64,000 nt of DNA. Origin: Chrysomallon squamiferum. Taxonomy: Eukaryota; Mollusca; Gastropoda; Neomphalida; Peltospiridae. The translations under genes and the position numbers were made by a program. The DNA is taken from the NCBI GenBank assembly GCA_012295275.1, contig CM022667.1, positions 4,886,208-4,950,207 of the forward strand, written 5' to 3'. The notes under the pieces are model-generated. The model searched no databases, had not been told where the DNA came from, and saw only the letters and a list, made by a program, of their open reading frames with translations. Below, piece after piece: positions 13,062 through 26,938 of the stretch (positions within the stretch are counted from its first letter, which is position 1; each line of letters opens with the position of its first letter).

Positions 13062-14850
13062 TTTTTACATGTAATTATAACGGATACCTACTCAAGAGTT
13101 ATTGTATTTTCACATGAACGTAGATCAAAGAATTTTGTGAATCTGTCCATAGAGGTTGTTATCACTTTATTGTTGTCAAATGAAAATATACATGAAGTCA
13201 CTGTACTTTTGTGAAAATCTGAAACAAAAACAATGAACACAGGCTGGGATCTTGTTTGAAAATATGTTAAAGAAAAGAATGTAAACATACTGGAAAATTA
13301 CTTTCACTGATGTATGTGGAAGGGATCAGATTCAGTCTTGGGCACAAATACAAAGATTTTAATTAAATAAAAGAATGAATATACACCTTTCTTTCACAAG
13401 GATGTTGTAATATAATATTACAATGTATAAATTTATTTTATCAGAATATTTGTGTTAAAATAAAAGAATGCATCAGAATAATCAAAATATATCATATTTT
13501 CAATTAGGTTGCACTCACCACTTCTTATTTTTGAAAACCATAACCATAATCTGTATTTTTTTTTATTCAAAATCATCTTGAATATAAATGAATAAAAATT
13601 ATACTAAAACAAAAACTAAAAAGAAAAATGGATAAAAATATATCTGCACCTTTCAAATGATGTATAATGTTTCCTGTTCTGGTGTCTGCTATTTTAACTG
13701 TGTTGTCGAAATCTGATCCTGAACAAACAAGTTTACCATCATACGAAACTTTGCAACATGTCGCAGCCCCTCCATGCCCATATTTCCACTACAACAAAAC
13801 AATATGAAATAAAATAAAATTCAGTATCACTGTATCATTGTATGACAATATAAAATTTAAGAATAATTTCATGATTAATTGTATACTGTATTCTATAATT
13901 ACATTATTTTAAAACAATCTTTGATGTACTTTTTTTTTTTATTAGATTTAATTATGAAATACGAAAGATGAATGAAGAATATAAAATACTTTAAGTGAGG
14001 AAATTTGAGATGAAGGGTGATTTAGCTGAGAGAAAAAAGAGAGAGACATGGAATTTCATGTATGCATGTGTGAAATGAAATATTTAAATATGAAGCTCAA
14101 TGTACCAGACAAACTCCAGTTTCAGTGTCCCAGTATTTAATCATTTTATCCCAGCCTGAGGAAACAAATCTGAAAACAAACCAAACAGAAATGAATCAAC
14201 TTAAACATTCAAAATTAAATTCACATCTGTTTCTATATTATGAAACAAAAGAACAGATATTAGATATTACCTAAGCCCATCATGATTTGGCCTTGCTTCA
14301 CTGACTTCCATAGAATGAATGTCATCATACGATCTAAGAAGACGGCCTGACCTGAATTTCCACAGTTTTACAGATTTGTCATCAGATGCTGTTATGACTA
14401 CATTATCATTGATCAGTGTGTCACAACTGTTAACACTTTCTGTGTGACCACGCAACACCTGAATTCGAACCTGAAATAAGCCAAAACAAAATATATTGTT
14501 CGGAATTTATGTCTGTGTGTCGCAGCACAGAGAAAAAAAAAAAAAAAAAAAAAAAATGAATTAAATAGTAATGACAACGAAAAACAAAATTCTTGTCTAA
14601 CAAGTTAATAATAATAATAATAATAATAATAAGAAAGAAGAAGAAGAAGAAGAAGAAGAAGAAGAAGAAGAAGAAGAAGAAGAATATATTGCTGAAAATA
14701 AATTTATGAACTTGAATAAATTGATTCGATAAGAAAAACCTTAGCTAAATCTTCGTTTTCCCATAACGCAAAAGTATACTTTCTGTCGTCTTCAAGGCTG
14801 AAAGTTCGTGTAAGTTCAACAGCTAATGGATTTTGGTCTTTGTCTGCCAT
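9843..14850 (-). CDS. WDR88: WDR88, seven-bladed WD40 protein with a C-terminal cysteine motif
   Basis: Eleven exons on the minus strand join without phase breaks into 399 residues. From 5' to 3' they are 14850-14740, 14470-14271, 14169-14106, 13788-13650, 13218-13092, 12492-12379, 11834-11764, 11325-11243, 10719-10651, 10388-10296 and 9971-9843. Seven WD40 repeats are visible (VLRGHTESVN..VKLWKF, FVSSGWDKMIKYWD, GSDFDNTVKIAD, TSMDRFTKFFD, ATTSWDKTINIWD, TGSYDHCIVVWN, ISASKDTTVRLWN). A short tail follows with CSKC and CVFC spaced like a zinc knuckle. The same tail (cysteine pair, PFS, CVFCR) closes vertebrate WDR88, which makes the call specific. The biochemical role of the family is not established; it is a scaffold-type propeller. 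The exon 5 donor was placed at GA|GTAGG because the GTATCC site four bases downstream would add an in-frame stop. Confidence 0.88.
14530..14686. repeat. Poly-A, (AAT)n and (GAA)n cluster in WDR88 intron 1
   Basis: A poly-A run at about 14527-14557 is followed by an AAT run (about 14606-14632) and a GAA run (about 14633-14685). All lie in the 269-bp first intron of WDR88. Confidence 0.95.
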
Positions 14851-15161
14851 TGCTATGGATATTCAGTTAAATTTATTTTTATTTATTTTCTGAGATGATG
14901 AAAACTTCATCAGGCCTTTCGATCAAAAGCGTCTGTGGTTGCCATCTATCCGAACGTAAACCGATTTAGATCTCGTATCGATTTATGATAGTCGCCATTA
15001 CAATTTAATTTCAGTTTTGCATTATAATTAAATATCATTTTCATTATTAAATTGTTATTTAATTTGTGATGTAATACTAAATTACTATTGTTATTTTGAA
15101 TATATTTTACTTATTTTTCAATTCATAACATATTGCGACAACAGATCATCAACAGATCAAG
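14851..15161. promoter_or_regulatory. Divergent promoter between WDR88 and MARCHF6
   Basis: Only 311 bp separate the two start codons, which face away from each other. A shared bidirectional promoter is therefore likely. The first ~150 bp next to WDR88 is richer in CpG than its surroundings. No clear TATA box is seen. Confidence 0.6.
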
Positions 15162-16115
15162 ATGGACGAATCTGAGGGACACGCAGGTAGGATAAAAGAC
15201 AAATACTGTATTTTGTTCGTAATTACTGTATTCACAGTACATGAAATTTTGGTTATTTTGTTTTAAATGTGATTAACTTTGTTACCTTAAAAAGCTATTA
15301 ATGTTTTAAGGCTTCATAATGCGAATAATTTGCAGTTTCCGTGAAGATTTCGGTACGATTTTTATGTAGGTGTAGTTTATCTTTTAACACCTTGTTTTGG
15401 GGATCGTTTTAAGCCATTTATTACAGTTTTTGTCACGCACATTTAAACACATGCGCTGACGTTAGTATTGAAAAGAAATAATAATGAATGATAAAAGTTC
15501 CATAATCTGTTTTTAACAGTACTAAAAATGAATAAAAGAAAAAGTGATGTTTTCACTTTATGTTTTTTAAACGGCAACATAAACTATGATAAAACACAGG
15601 CTGAAATCAACAATAAAACATGCACACATGTTAAAACTTAAATTAATTGTTATTTTAATTAAATAGGCCTATGTGCCATTTGTATAACAAATGATGCAAT
15701 GCATAGTAAGTTGTTTATTCTTTTTTCTTTATTAAATTTTATAATATTAATAATAATATCTTGATCTAATTCCATAACTGTGTGTTTGTACATTGTTTTA
15801 TTGTCAGCTTGGATTCAGGCAGCCATCAAATAAAAGTTTCATGTAACTGAAATAACCTTTAATTGCAAGATTACTGTATGATATGTTGGTGTTTTATATA
15901 TGTAGTTTTGTTTTAATTATTATTATTTTATATAATATGTATTTGCTTGTCCAGAGTTGTGTGTGTATGGCTGTGCATTGATTTGTATTTTGCAGGCATG
16001 CATACATGAATCTTTGTGTACATACATTGAACATATGTTTACTTATCTGAGTTAATATATTTTCATACAAAAAATAAAATTCATTTTTATTTTTTTATTT
16101 TTTATTTTTTTTAAG

Positions 16116-16151
<36 letters not shown>

Positions 16152-17472
16152 GTAAGTACTATTGGTGGCTCTTGCTATTTTGTTTTTACAAAATAGAAAA
16201 TAAAGAAATCTTTATTTTATGCTACTTTCAGCCATTATCCTAGCTGAACTAAGTACAGTGGCAGTCAGTTCTCATATTTTATTGATTAACTTGTGTAACT
16301 TGTAGAAAATAGACTGACAAAAAGAAAACTTTAATACATCTCAGAAAATTTTCAGTTTCTGTTGAATGGAAAATTAAAAAAAATATATATATATAAAAAA
16401 TCACATACAAAATTATACTGTTTAAAACAATTGCTTTTAACATTTTTGTTTCACATAATTATTCATAATTATTCAATTTTTGTTTGTTTATATTGTGAAT
16501 CATATTTTATTTTGTTACATTTATATATAATTTTTTTTTATAATAATTAAAAATTTAACAGTGTTAATGTTATTATTAGCAGAATATGTTTTCGTGTACA
16601 TATCCAGTAATACAGGATGGTAAAATACATCTGTAGATAAACAGTGAAACTTTTGAAACATATTTATATGTTATGTCTACTGAAACAAATATGTCTGTGT
16701 TAATCTGGCGCCTGGTTTTTCAGTGTACATTATTAAAAAGAAGAGACTTGTTGTTTTATATCAGACAGACTGATGGAAGGCATTTCTCATTTTGAAAACA
16801 TTTTTATTTTTATTTTATTTTTTTAAATCTTTATACCTTAGCTAGGTACCTAGGTACCAGAAGTATGTTGATTCCACGAAAGCTTGTTAATATATAACTC
16901 CTAGTCTTAGCATCTTTCAGTTTAAACTTAAAATACTTCTGTTGTCAATTCTAAGGCAGATTAAAATAAAATAATCATCTGCTGTATCAGCTTTGTCAAC
17001 AAAGTGCATCATTAATGTGTGTAACGAGGTAAATATTTTATTTATAAATTTAACTGGCTGCTGTATTTGTTTTTAAATAATTTATTTACTCATTGTTTGC
17101 TTTCAGATATCTGTCGAGTGTGTAGGTGTGAGAGCACCCCAGACAAGCCCCTGTACCACCCGTGTGTTTGTACGGGGAGTATCAAGTTCATACACCAGGA
17201 CTGGTGAGTCACGTACATGAGATGATAATTATTTATAGTTATCGCCCTGGGTTACAGATGCTAAACAATAATTATTTTTATCAGCCTAGTTTTACTGTAG
17301 ATAAAAATAGCCGTGATATTTGACTTGTTCATCACTCAGAAGATGTTAAATGTCATCACTATTTTTATCCACGGCAATACGTTTGATAAAATAGTGTCAC
17401 GTTTTGTCTTGAATCACGTATGCTTATTTCAGATATTTCTTACTTGTTTTATATTTGTATAACTTATATAAA

Positions 17473-17503
<31 letters not shown>

Positions 17504-20500
17504 CCCATCCACTTCTAAGGATTTTATGTTTATAATATTTGTATTATTTTTTTATTATCGTTTAGTTTTCATTATGATTACTAAATTGTATGCATTTAAT
17601 ATCACTATTTAAAATTAAGAATGCATGAAAGATGTTCACATGAATATCTCAAAACTTTAAGATAAATTTATTTATTTAATGTGTTTATTTTTATCAGTCT
17701 GGTTCAGTGGTTGAAGTACAGTCATAAAGAATACTGTGAATTATGCAAGCACAGATTTGCTTTTACTCCAAGTAAGTCACCTAATAAATTACTCTTTATT
17801 CAAGTAATTCACTTAGCAAACAGTGTATTTAAAAAGGAATAAGAATGTAAGATAATATTAAGAATTATTTTAGTAATTAGAACCATAACTTAGGCTCATT
17901 AGAGGCTCATAATGCTATGTATAAGTTATAAAGTTTATTTTTAAATATTTATTTTCAATCTAAAATTAAAATTGATGTGTAAGAGTATTTAGTGCAAAGT
18001 CAAGTCACAAATATTAGAATATTTAATATTCTTTTAACTTAAAGAATCTTACCTGAAGCTTGTTTTTATTTTTTCTATTTCTAAAAAAAAATACAAGAAA
18101 GAAAGAAGAAATTATCTGATTCTAACTAAATATTCTTTCATTGTTTTGATTTGTTTGAACCCGCTGATACACTTGAAATGTTTGACATGTGCAGTGTTGT
18201 GTAAATATTTCAGTTTATTCTCCCGACATGCCGAAGCGACTGCCCATCAAGGACATAGTGAGTGGATTAGTGACGAGCATAGCGCGGGCAGTGAGGTACT
18301 GGTTTCACTACACACTGGTCGCCTTTGCCTGGCTTGGAGTAGTTCCGCTCACTGCCTGTAAGTCTCATCTTCTTTATATCTCTGTCTCGTATTTACACAC
18401 ACTGAAACAAAAACACAACACACACATGCACATTCAGACACACAAATAGTATGCACAGACACAAGTACATCCATGCACTCAAGCACACAGAGTGATAAAA
18501 TAACATACGTAGCCTACGAATGTATTTTGAAATGATGAAACTAAACATTTCTGTGGTGTTTTCTCTGTCAGGTCGTATTTATAGATGTCTCTTTACCGGT
18601 TCTGTCAGTTCACTTCTCACCCTGCCTCTTGACATGCTGTCAACGTAAGTGTCTGTTTACTTACAGTTTAATAATGATAATAATAATATTTTTAATAAAA
18701 GTGAAATGAAAATTAGTATGAAATTTGATTATTTTATCATTACGATTTACCCAAAAAAATTTAAAAAAAAAAAATTCATTCTCAGATTTGAAAAATTAGG
18801 TGAATAAAAAAATGTTACTTAGATAAAATTTGATTTTACTATTACACAAAAGTCCCCACTCCCATCAAAACAAACAGAAATCTTTTAGAGCAGAGTCCTA
18901 TTACAGTTTTATTTTAAAATCTTATTATTTAACTGCAAACAAAACATTTTTTACTTCACTATCTATTTTGTCTGGTTATTAGACACATAATTTAATACAA
19001 TATGTTTTGTGCACCATTGTTTATTAATTGTGAAACCTGACTTCAGCATCTGTTTTTCGTTTTCAGAGAGAACTTGGCAGCTGATTGTTTCCAGGGATGT
19101 TTTGTAGTTACATGTACTCTGTGTGCATTTATCAGTCTCGTGTGGTTACGAGAACAGATTCTACACGGCGGAGGCCCTGATTGGCTGGAACAGGAAGACC
19201 AGGGAGCCAATCAAGCAAGGGTAATGCTTTATGAATATTTTGAAATTTTCATTAAATGTTTATAGAGTCATTTCGGTTTCTTTTCTCTCTCTCTTTTGAA
19301 TGTACTGCTGAAATAATGTAAGAAAAAGAAATGGAAAAAAAAAAAAAATTATTCCAAACAGACACCCAAAAATAATTTTATTAATCTAAAATAAACTATT
19401 TTCTTTAGAATTAGTATCAGAAATTTCAGAATGCTTTGAATCTTTGTCAGATGAATTATACTTTTGTATTTTCCAGAATATATTTGATGGTGGAGCTATG
19501 AATAATTTGATTGGTGGGTTTGCTGGAGGAAATCGGATGCAAGCCAATCAAAATGAAGGTAACAACCAGGCAAATGGAGGCGAGGAAGAGCGCGAAGAAG
19601 GGGATGAGGATGGTGATGCAGCAAATAATGGCAACAATGCAGCTCAAGGTAAAATACTTAATTATTTTTGTAACTACATAAACAAATATCTTTCATCATT
19701 CTCTGTTAGTCCATCATATCAATATCACACTATCATAATAATTGGTTATCATTATTATTAAAAAAAAATTCTGCTAATACACTAACACTTAAAATTTTAT
19801 TTATGCTTAGACTTTACCCAGCTTGATTTTTACTGTCAACGTTCATTGTGACAACCAATAGTAATAATGTTAAAATAAACAACTTACTGTAAATAAGAAT
19901 TAAGTAGTAGATCATTTGAAAGATGGATTTAGTGTTTTATAAAATGAATTTTTCAAATTAAACTTAGCAAAATATAATTTTTATTTAATTTTTCAGATGA
20001 CAACAACTGGAATCACATAGAATGGGACCGAGCAGCTGAAGAACTGACTTGGGAAAGGGTAAAACTTTTATTAGTTTATTATAAACATGTTGTCTGACAA
20101 GAAGAATTCTACATTTAAAATCTTTATATTTATGCCATATTCTTTAAAGAATTCTTAAATAAGGTAATAACAATTCATGAATTTCAGATTTTAAGTGTGG
20201 TGGTTAAAAAAAATTATTGATTAATATGCAGGGTTTTTATGTTTGTTTTTTTAATTGAGTAGGTTTCTTAAATTGCATTATCCTGTTTGAAGGTTTTTAG
20301 AAATTTTTAGAGGTTTTGTGAAAATTTAGAAAAAAAATGTTTTATATATTTGTATAGCCTTGTCTTTTTCTAATAAAGTCTAAATGTCTCAAAGACAAAA
20401 ATAATTTTAAACAAAAATGTTTCTGATTTGATTTCTTTCAGCTGCTTGGGCTGGATGGGTCTTTGGTTTTTCTGGTGAGTTTTATAAATCTGCATTTAAT

Positions 20501-23500
20501 AAAGAAATGAATTTGAATTCTACCTGCCAAATTTAGAACATTTTTAACTTCATTTTGAACAGTTAGGCACTCATGAATAAGTTAAAATCATTTTCTGTTG
20601 CTTAAATTTTTAACTTACAATTATATTCATTATTTAATATTTCTTTTTAAGATCCAAAACATTTTTTTTTTCTTTCTTTCAGGGTATTCTAAACATTGAT
20701 TTATTTATTCATGTTTCGTGTATTTGATCATTGTTTTGTTTGTTTCAGGAACATGTTTTCTGGGTCGTATCACTAAACACTCTGTTTATTGTTTTGTTTT
20801 GTTTCAGGAACATGTTTTCTGGGTCGTATCACTAAACACTCTGTTTTTTGTTTTTGATCACTGAACACTCTGTTTATTCTGGTGTTTGGTAAGTTTTAAC
20901 TAATTCTTCATCTGTGATATGTTTGCAAAATGATTTTAAGTTACTTTTGTTTCTCTTGAAACTCTTTAATTTATGTAAGGATGTGTTTCAATGAGTTATG
21001 TATCTGAATTATTTAATATGAATATTCCTGTTTAAAAAAAAGTGATTTTCTTACAGATATTTTTTAAATTCAATACAAATTAATAAACAAAGGAAAGAAA
21101 AAGAAACCATAATTTTTCTTTCTTACTTACAAACCTTTTTTATTTTAATTTTTTAATTATTATTATTTGTTTTTGAATCTTTCATTACATTAATAAAAAT
21201 AATGTAATATCTTATATTAGACACTAACTTCGATATTTTGTATGTTATAACTTATATATTATTTTTTAAATTTGTTTTTTAACTTTCAGCTTTTTGTCCA
21301 TATCATATTGGCCATTTTACTCTGATTGGATTTAAAATGGATGATTTTGTGAGTATAGAATATAGATTTTTTAAAATTTCATTCGTAACTTTAATGCAGT
21401 TTTATCTATTTAATATTATATGAGTACATCCATGCTTTCATCTCTACATGATTATAAATATTATATTCATATTAATTTATTGTTTTTATTTTTTATTTTT
21501 AACTAAATATCTAGTTATCATGTTATCTTGAATGGTATGCTTTTTATCATAATTTGAACAAATGTGATATTATAACAACTTAATGTCTCTGTGAATGTTA
21601 AAAGAGAAGTGATAGGTTTGTGTGTGTTTTAGGCTATTCTGTCTGAGTTCTGTGAATGTTAAAAGAGAAGTGATAGGTTTGTGTGTGTTTTAGGCTGTTT
21701 TCTCTGAATGTTAAAAGAGAAGTGACAGGTTTGTGTGTGTTTTAGGCTGTTTTCTCTGAATGTTAAAAGAGAAGTGACAGGTTTGTGTGTGTTTTAGGCT
21801 GTTGTTTCTCTGAATATTAAAAAAGGTTTGTGTGTGAAAAGTGACTGAGTTGTGTGAATGTTAAAAAAAGGTTTGTGTGTGTTTTAGGCTGTTCTCTCTG
21901 AGTTGTGTGAATGTTAAAAAAGGTTTGTGTGTGTTTTAGGCTGTTCTCTCTGTGAATATTAAAAAAGGTTTGTGTGTGTTTTAGGCTGTTGCGTCTCACT
22001 TTGAGGGGTTGGTGACAACTCTCACTGGATACATCGTCATTGCTGTCTCCCTCATTGTTCTCTATGTTCTATGTTCCATGACTCGACTGAAAAAGTAAGT
22101 CACTGTCATATTTCTTTATTTTATTTTTAATTTTGATTTTTATTTACTTTTAAAATCTTTTTTATTATATATTTAAAATCTTTTTCTTATTATATTTTAT
22201 TTAACTAATTTCTTTTCTTCTGCTCCATTCTGTTTGTGTTTTATTTTATTTTATTTTATTTTATTTTATTTTTTTTTTTTTTTTATTATTATTTTTTTTA
22301 TTATTTTTTTTTTTTTTTTTTTAATTCTATTTCATATAGTATTAAATATATTAAAATATTCTAATCTCTATTTATAAATCAAAAATCTAATTTATTTTAA
22401 TTGATTGTTATTATTTTTGTTTTAGGTTTCACAGAGTTCTGGGTCTATGTTATGTAGTTGTCAAGGTGAAGCTATTGGTTGTCGTAGAGATAGGATTGTT
22501 TCCACTTATATGTGGCTGGTGGCTTGATATATGTTCGCTGGTGAGTCTCGTTATCCAGTCATTCAGCACACTGTGAGGAATTTCATGTTGAAATTAAATT
22601 TCAAAAGAAACAAAAGAAAAGATTGGAATATCTTGGAATCTGGATACTTAAACATTCTTGGAATATTCTGGAATTACTTTTCAGAAGACCTCTCCAAACT
22701 GAAATGACTGTTTTATGTAAATGAATAGGAAAATTGTGCAAAAATCAAAAATTACTAAATGTGATGAAGACATTATAATAATGTTAATATTTCTGTTTTT
22801 AAAAATACAACTTACAAACTAATATTTGTGTTTTTAATCCTGCAGGCAATGTTTGATGCGTCTCTCAAAGATCGTAAGAGCAGCTTCCACCAGGCTCCTG
22901 GCACCTCCATGTTCATTCACTGGCTGGTTGGCATGGTCTACGTTTTCTACTTTGCCTCCTTCATTCTGCTCCTTCGAGAGGTCCTTCGGCCTGGAGTCCT
23001 CTGGTTTCTGAGAAATCTCAATGACCCTGAGTTTAATCCTATACAGGAGGTACGATTAGTGAAACATGTTTAAACAACAGATTTTAAAATACTACATAAT
23101 TAGTATATATCAAATTTAATTTCTCTAAAAGAAAGTCTAATAAAGTCTAAATTCAAATACTTAAATTTTAAGTTAATAATACTACATCTCTCTCTCTCTG
23201 ATTTTGCCTCTCCAGTGTCCTTTTCTCTGTCTTTTGTACCTCATTCATTCTTCTTCTTCTGTTTTATACAGCTAAAATATATATTACATTTATTAAAGAT
23301 TTCTTCACTTACATTTTCTGTGTGATCTTTCAGATGATACATCTACCAGTGTACAGACACATTCGACGATTTGTGGCATCAGTGGTAATTCATTTTTTCT
23401 TTGTAACAGAAATATCTAATGATGTGTGATAATGTTAATTGTTTCTTTGTAACAGAAATATCTAGTGTGTATGTTAATGTTAATTTTTTATGTTATAACC

Positions 23501-26500
23501 AGAATTATCTGATGATATTGTTTCTCTTGTGAGTACATGCTTGTGTATGTTGATGTAGATGTGTGTGTTTGTATGTATGCTTGTTTACTATCTGTATGGC
23601 ATTCTGAAAGACATATATATATTATGTTGACTAATATTTTCTTGTAAATGTATAATTTGTGTCTGTGTTATGTGTGTGTGTTTGTGCCTGTTTATACGAG
23701 TGTGACAGTGAGTTATAGGAATTTAAGCATTTCACAGTATTTAATCTTCAATTTTATTTTGAAAGCAGTCAGCTTCTGCATATTATGAATTTATATCTCT
23801 GTTTGATTATTTTCAGATAATCTTTGGCAGTACAGTGCTGTTGATGCTGTGGTTGCCAGTACGAGTGATAAGAAAAATATTTAAAGGATTTTTACCCTAC
23901 CACGTCATGCTTTCAAGGTGCTTTTTGTTATTACATTATTAAAATATATTTATTACTAAATTACATTTGGTGTGTGTGTGTGTGTTTCACTGAACTGTAA
24001 CTAGAAATGTGTTAATTTGTCTGTGTTTGTGTGTGTGTTTCACTGAACTTTGTATAGAAATGTGTTAACAATGTGTTTATACTTTGTTTGTGTTTCAGTG
24101 ATGCTCCAGTCAGTGAACTCTCACTAGAGCTGCTGCTGCTGCAGGTTGTGTTACCAGCTCTGTTAGAACAAGGCCACACCCGGGTGTGGCTCAAGGGACT
24201 TGTGCGGGGTTGGACTATCGGTGTCGCCTACATCCTCAACCTCCGATCTTACCTGCTCGGAGATGTCAACCTTACTGATGAGGTTAACCTCATTTAGATT
24301 TATTATATTTTTATTTAGTAAATTAATTTCTGTTAAAAATAACTGTTCAGTATAATAAAAAAAAATTAAATAAAGGTTTTTTATTTTTTTATTTTCATTT
24401 AATAATTTGTACTTTTAGTTAATTTTATGTTTGTATCAGTTTTTTTATATTCTTTTGTTTCTTTTTAACATTTAATTTTCAAAAAGAATACCTTATTTTA
24501 TACTAAATGACCAGATAACAAAACTTACTAGATAACATATATATGTCTGTTAGAATGTATTTTAGTGTCTACTACGTTTTGTATATTAGGTTTATCTTAG
24601 TATATATTAGATTTTGTAAACAATACATTGTATGTGTAATATTATACAAAATCTACTATATCACATATATATATATATATGTTTATATAAACTGTATAAT
24701 ATATTTATCTTTCACAGGATGACATTGTTCAGGGGGACCAGTTAGCCCCGCCTGCAGCACCAGCTCCACCTAACAACCCTGGTGTACCCCTCCCTATACA
24801 ACAAGGGCCGGCAGAGGGCCTAGGCGCAGCCCACCAAGCCATGCTTCAGGGTGGAGGACCCACCGGATTTCAGCCCTACAAGAAACCCTCCTTCTTTGCT
24901 GTCAGGGTAAGAGTTTTCATACTTTATTCAGCAGTCTTACTTGTTCATGCTGTTTGATGTTATTACTACAGTCCTGTATATATTATTTTTTTTATTATAA
25001 TTTTTTCTATCTTTATCCTTCTGTAGACTTTTTTTTTAATCAGACTATTTAGGCATCTTATTTCAGTTTCTGTATCTAAAGCTATCATTACAGTATTTTA
25101 AATAATTCAAAGACTATGTCTGTGTTTAAATAACTCAAAGACTGTCTGTGTTTAAATAATTCAAACACTATGTATTTAAATAACTCAAAGACTATATCTG
25201 TGTTTAAATAATTCAAACACTATGTTTGTATTTAAATAACTCAGAGACTGTGTTTGTATTTAAATAACTCAGAGACTGTCTGTTTAAATAATTCAAAGAC
25301 TATGTTTTATTTTTCAAAAATCATTCAATAAAAACAATGTTTGTATTTAAATAACTCAAAGACTATGTCTGTTTAAATAACTCAGAGACTGTTTGTATTT
25401 AAATAACTCAAACACTATGTTTATATTTAAATTACTGAAAGACTATGTTTGTGTTTAAATAACTCAAAGACTATGTTTGTATTTAAATAACTCAAAGACT
25501 ATGTTTGTGTTTATGATTATTTCAGGTTCTGTTGCTGGTGGCTCTCATGTGTGTTACTCTGTTTGCAGCAAGCCTTGTTTCTCTTGTAGCACCAGGTAAC
25601 AACAAGTTTTTATTTTCCTAGACACTGTCACATTCACCATTTTTTTATAGACAGACGTGATGTTAAATTTTATATCACAGTTAAATTTATACATTTTCAA
25701 GAAAATTTAACAAAAACCAAAGCAGGAGAAAAGAAAACACAAAGCATGAAACTGTTGTCAGATAACTGACTTTAAAATAAAATATACTCTAAAATATTTT
25801 TATTTGTATTCATATCCTGAAATTATACATCCTAAAATGATAAAGTAATAAAAGTAAAAAAGCTTTTTCAGACAAGCTTTTCTTTTCACTTTGTTTCAAA
25901 TTATATCAGATGGACTAAAATTTGTATTTAATTGAAAAACATTTATGATAGTAAATAATTTTCTTATCATTCATTTTTTTCAAAATTAGATTTTGTTTTC
26001 AATCTTTTTCATATTATATTGTACCTAAAAATATTACTGTTATTATAATAGTAAATTCATTTTGTATCTTTCAGTTTTTCAAAGAAGCTTTTCTTTTCTG
26101 TTAGTTTCAAATTAGATTAGTGAACAAAATTTGTTCACAAAATTTTATTATGATAGTAAGTTAGTTTGTTATTTTCAGTTTTTCAGACAAGCTTTTCTTT
26201 TCTGTTTGTTGAAATCAAATTATATCATGTGAACAAACTTTGTTTATAAAATGTTATTATGGTATTTTAAGTTAGTTTTTTATTGTCAGTTTTCATCGGG
26301 CGTCGGCTGATGTCTGTGTGGATGGGGGACTCGAAGATACACGAGCTGTACACTGCAGCGTGTGGACTCTACATCTGCTGGCTCACTCTGCGAATTGGAA
26401 CAGTGCTCTACAACTGGATTCCTAAAGGATCATCAGTCATCCTGAAGAAATTAAAAGAATGGGGCTTGCTGGTAACAACTGTTATTTGTTTTTTTATTGT

Positions 26501-26535
26501 CACTGATATTGTTGTCTTGTTATTACTACTATTGA

Positions 26536-26593
<58 letters not shown>

Positions 26594-26883
26594 CTTTTCA
26601 CAAATCACCAGTTAAATACTTACATAAAAACACTTAAAATGTTATTAATTCATGATAATTAATTTATTGTGTGTGTGTGTGTGTGTGTGTTTGTTAGAAT
26701 ATTTGTGTGTATAATATGTATTTAAATCCACATGCTACTTATTTGTTTACCTACTTATAAATTTATGTACCTATTTAATTTATTTACTTATTTATTTATT
26801 TAGTTAGTTAATTACTTAGTTACCTTTTTATTTATTTATTTAATTATTTTTATTATTTAAATATATTTATTTATTTAAATATT

Positions 26884-26938
<55 letters not shown>

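Noticed and set aside
11060-13330. Shared string TGATGTATGTGGAAGGGAT at about 11069 and 13309
   Set aside because: Two short matches in WDR88 introns without extended similarity; possibly a remnant of a dispersed repeat but too little to call.
14935-14955. RFX X-box-like GTTGCCAT half-site near the WDR88 start
   Set aside because: The second half of the palindrome is missing (CTATCC instead of GGCAAC), so a ciliary promoter is not supported.
23390-23470. Second copy of TTTCTTTGTAACAGAAATATCTA after a MARCHF6 donor as a possible exon
   Set aside because: A short intronic duplication with no conserved coding content; MARCHF6 phases close without it.
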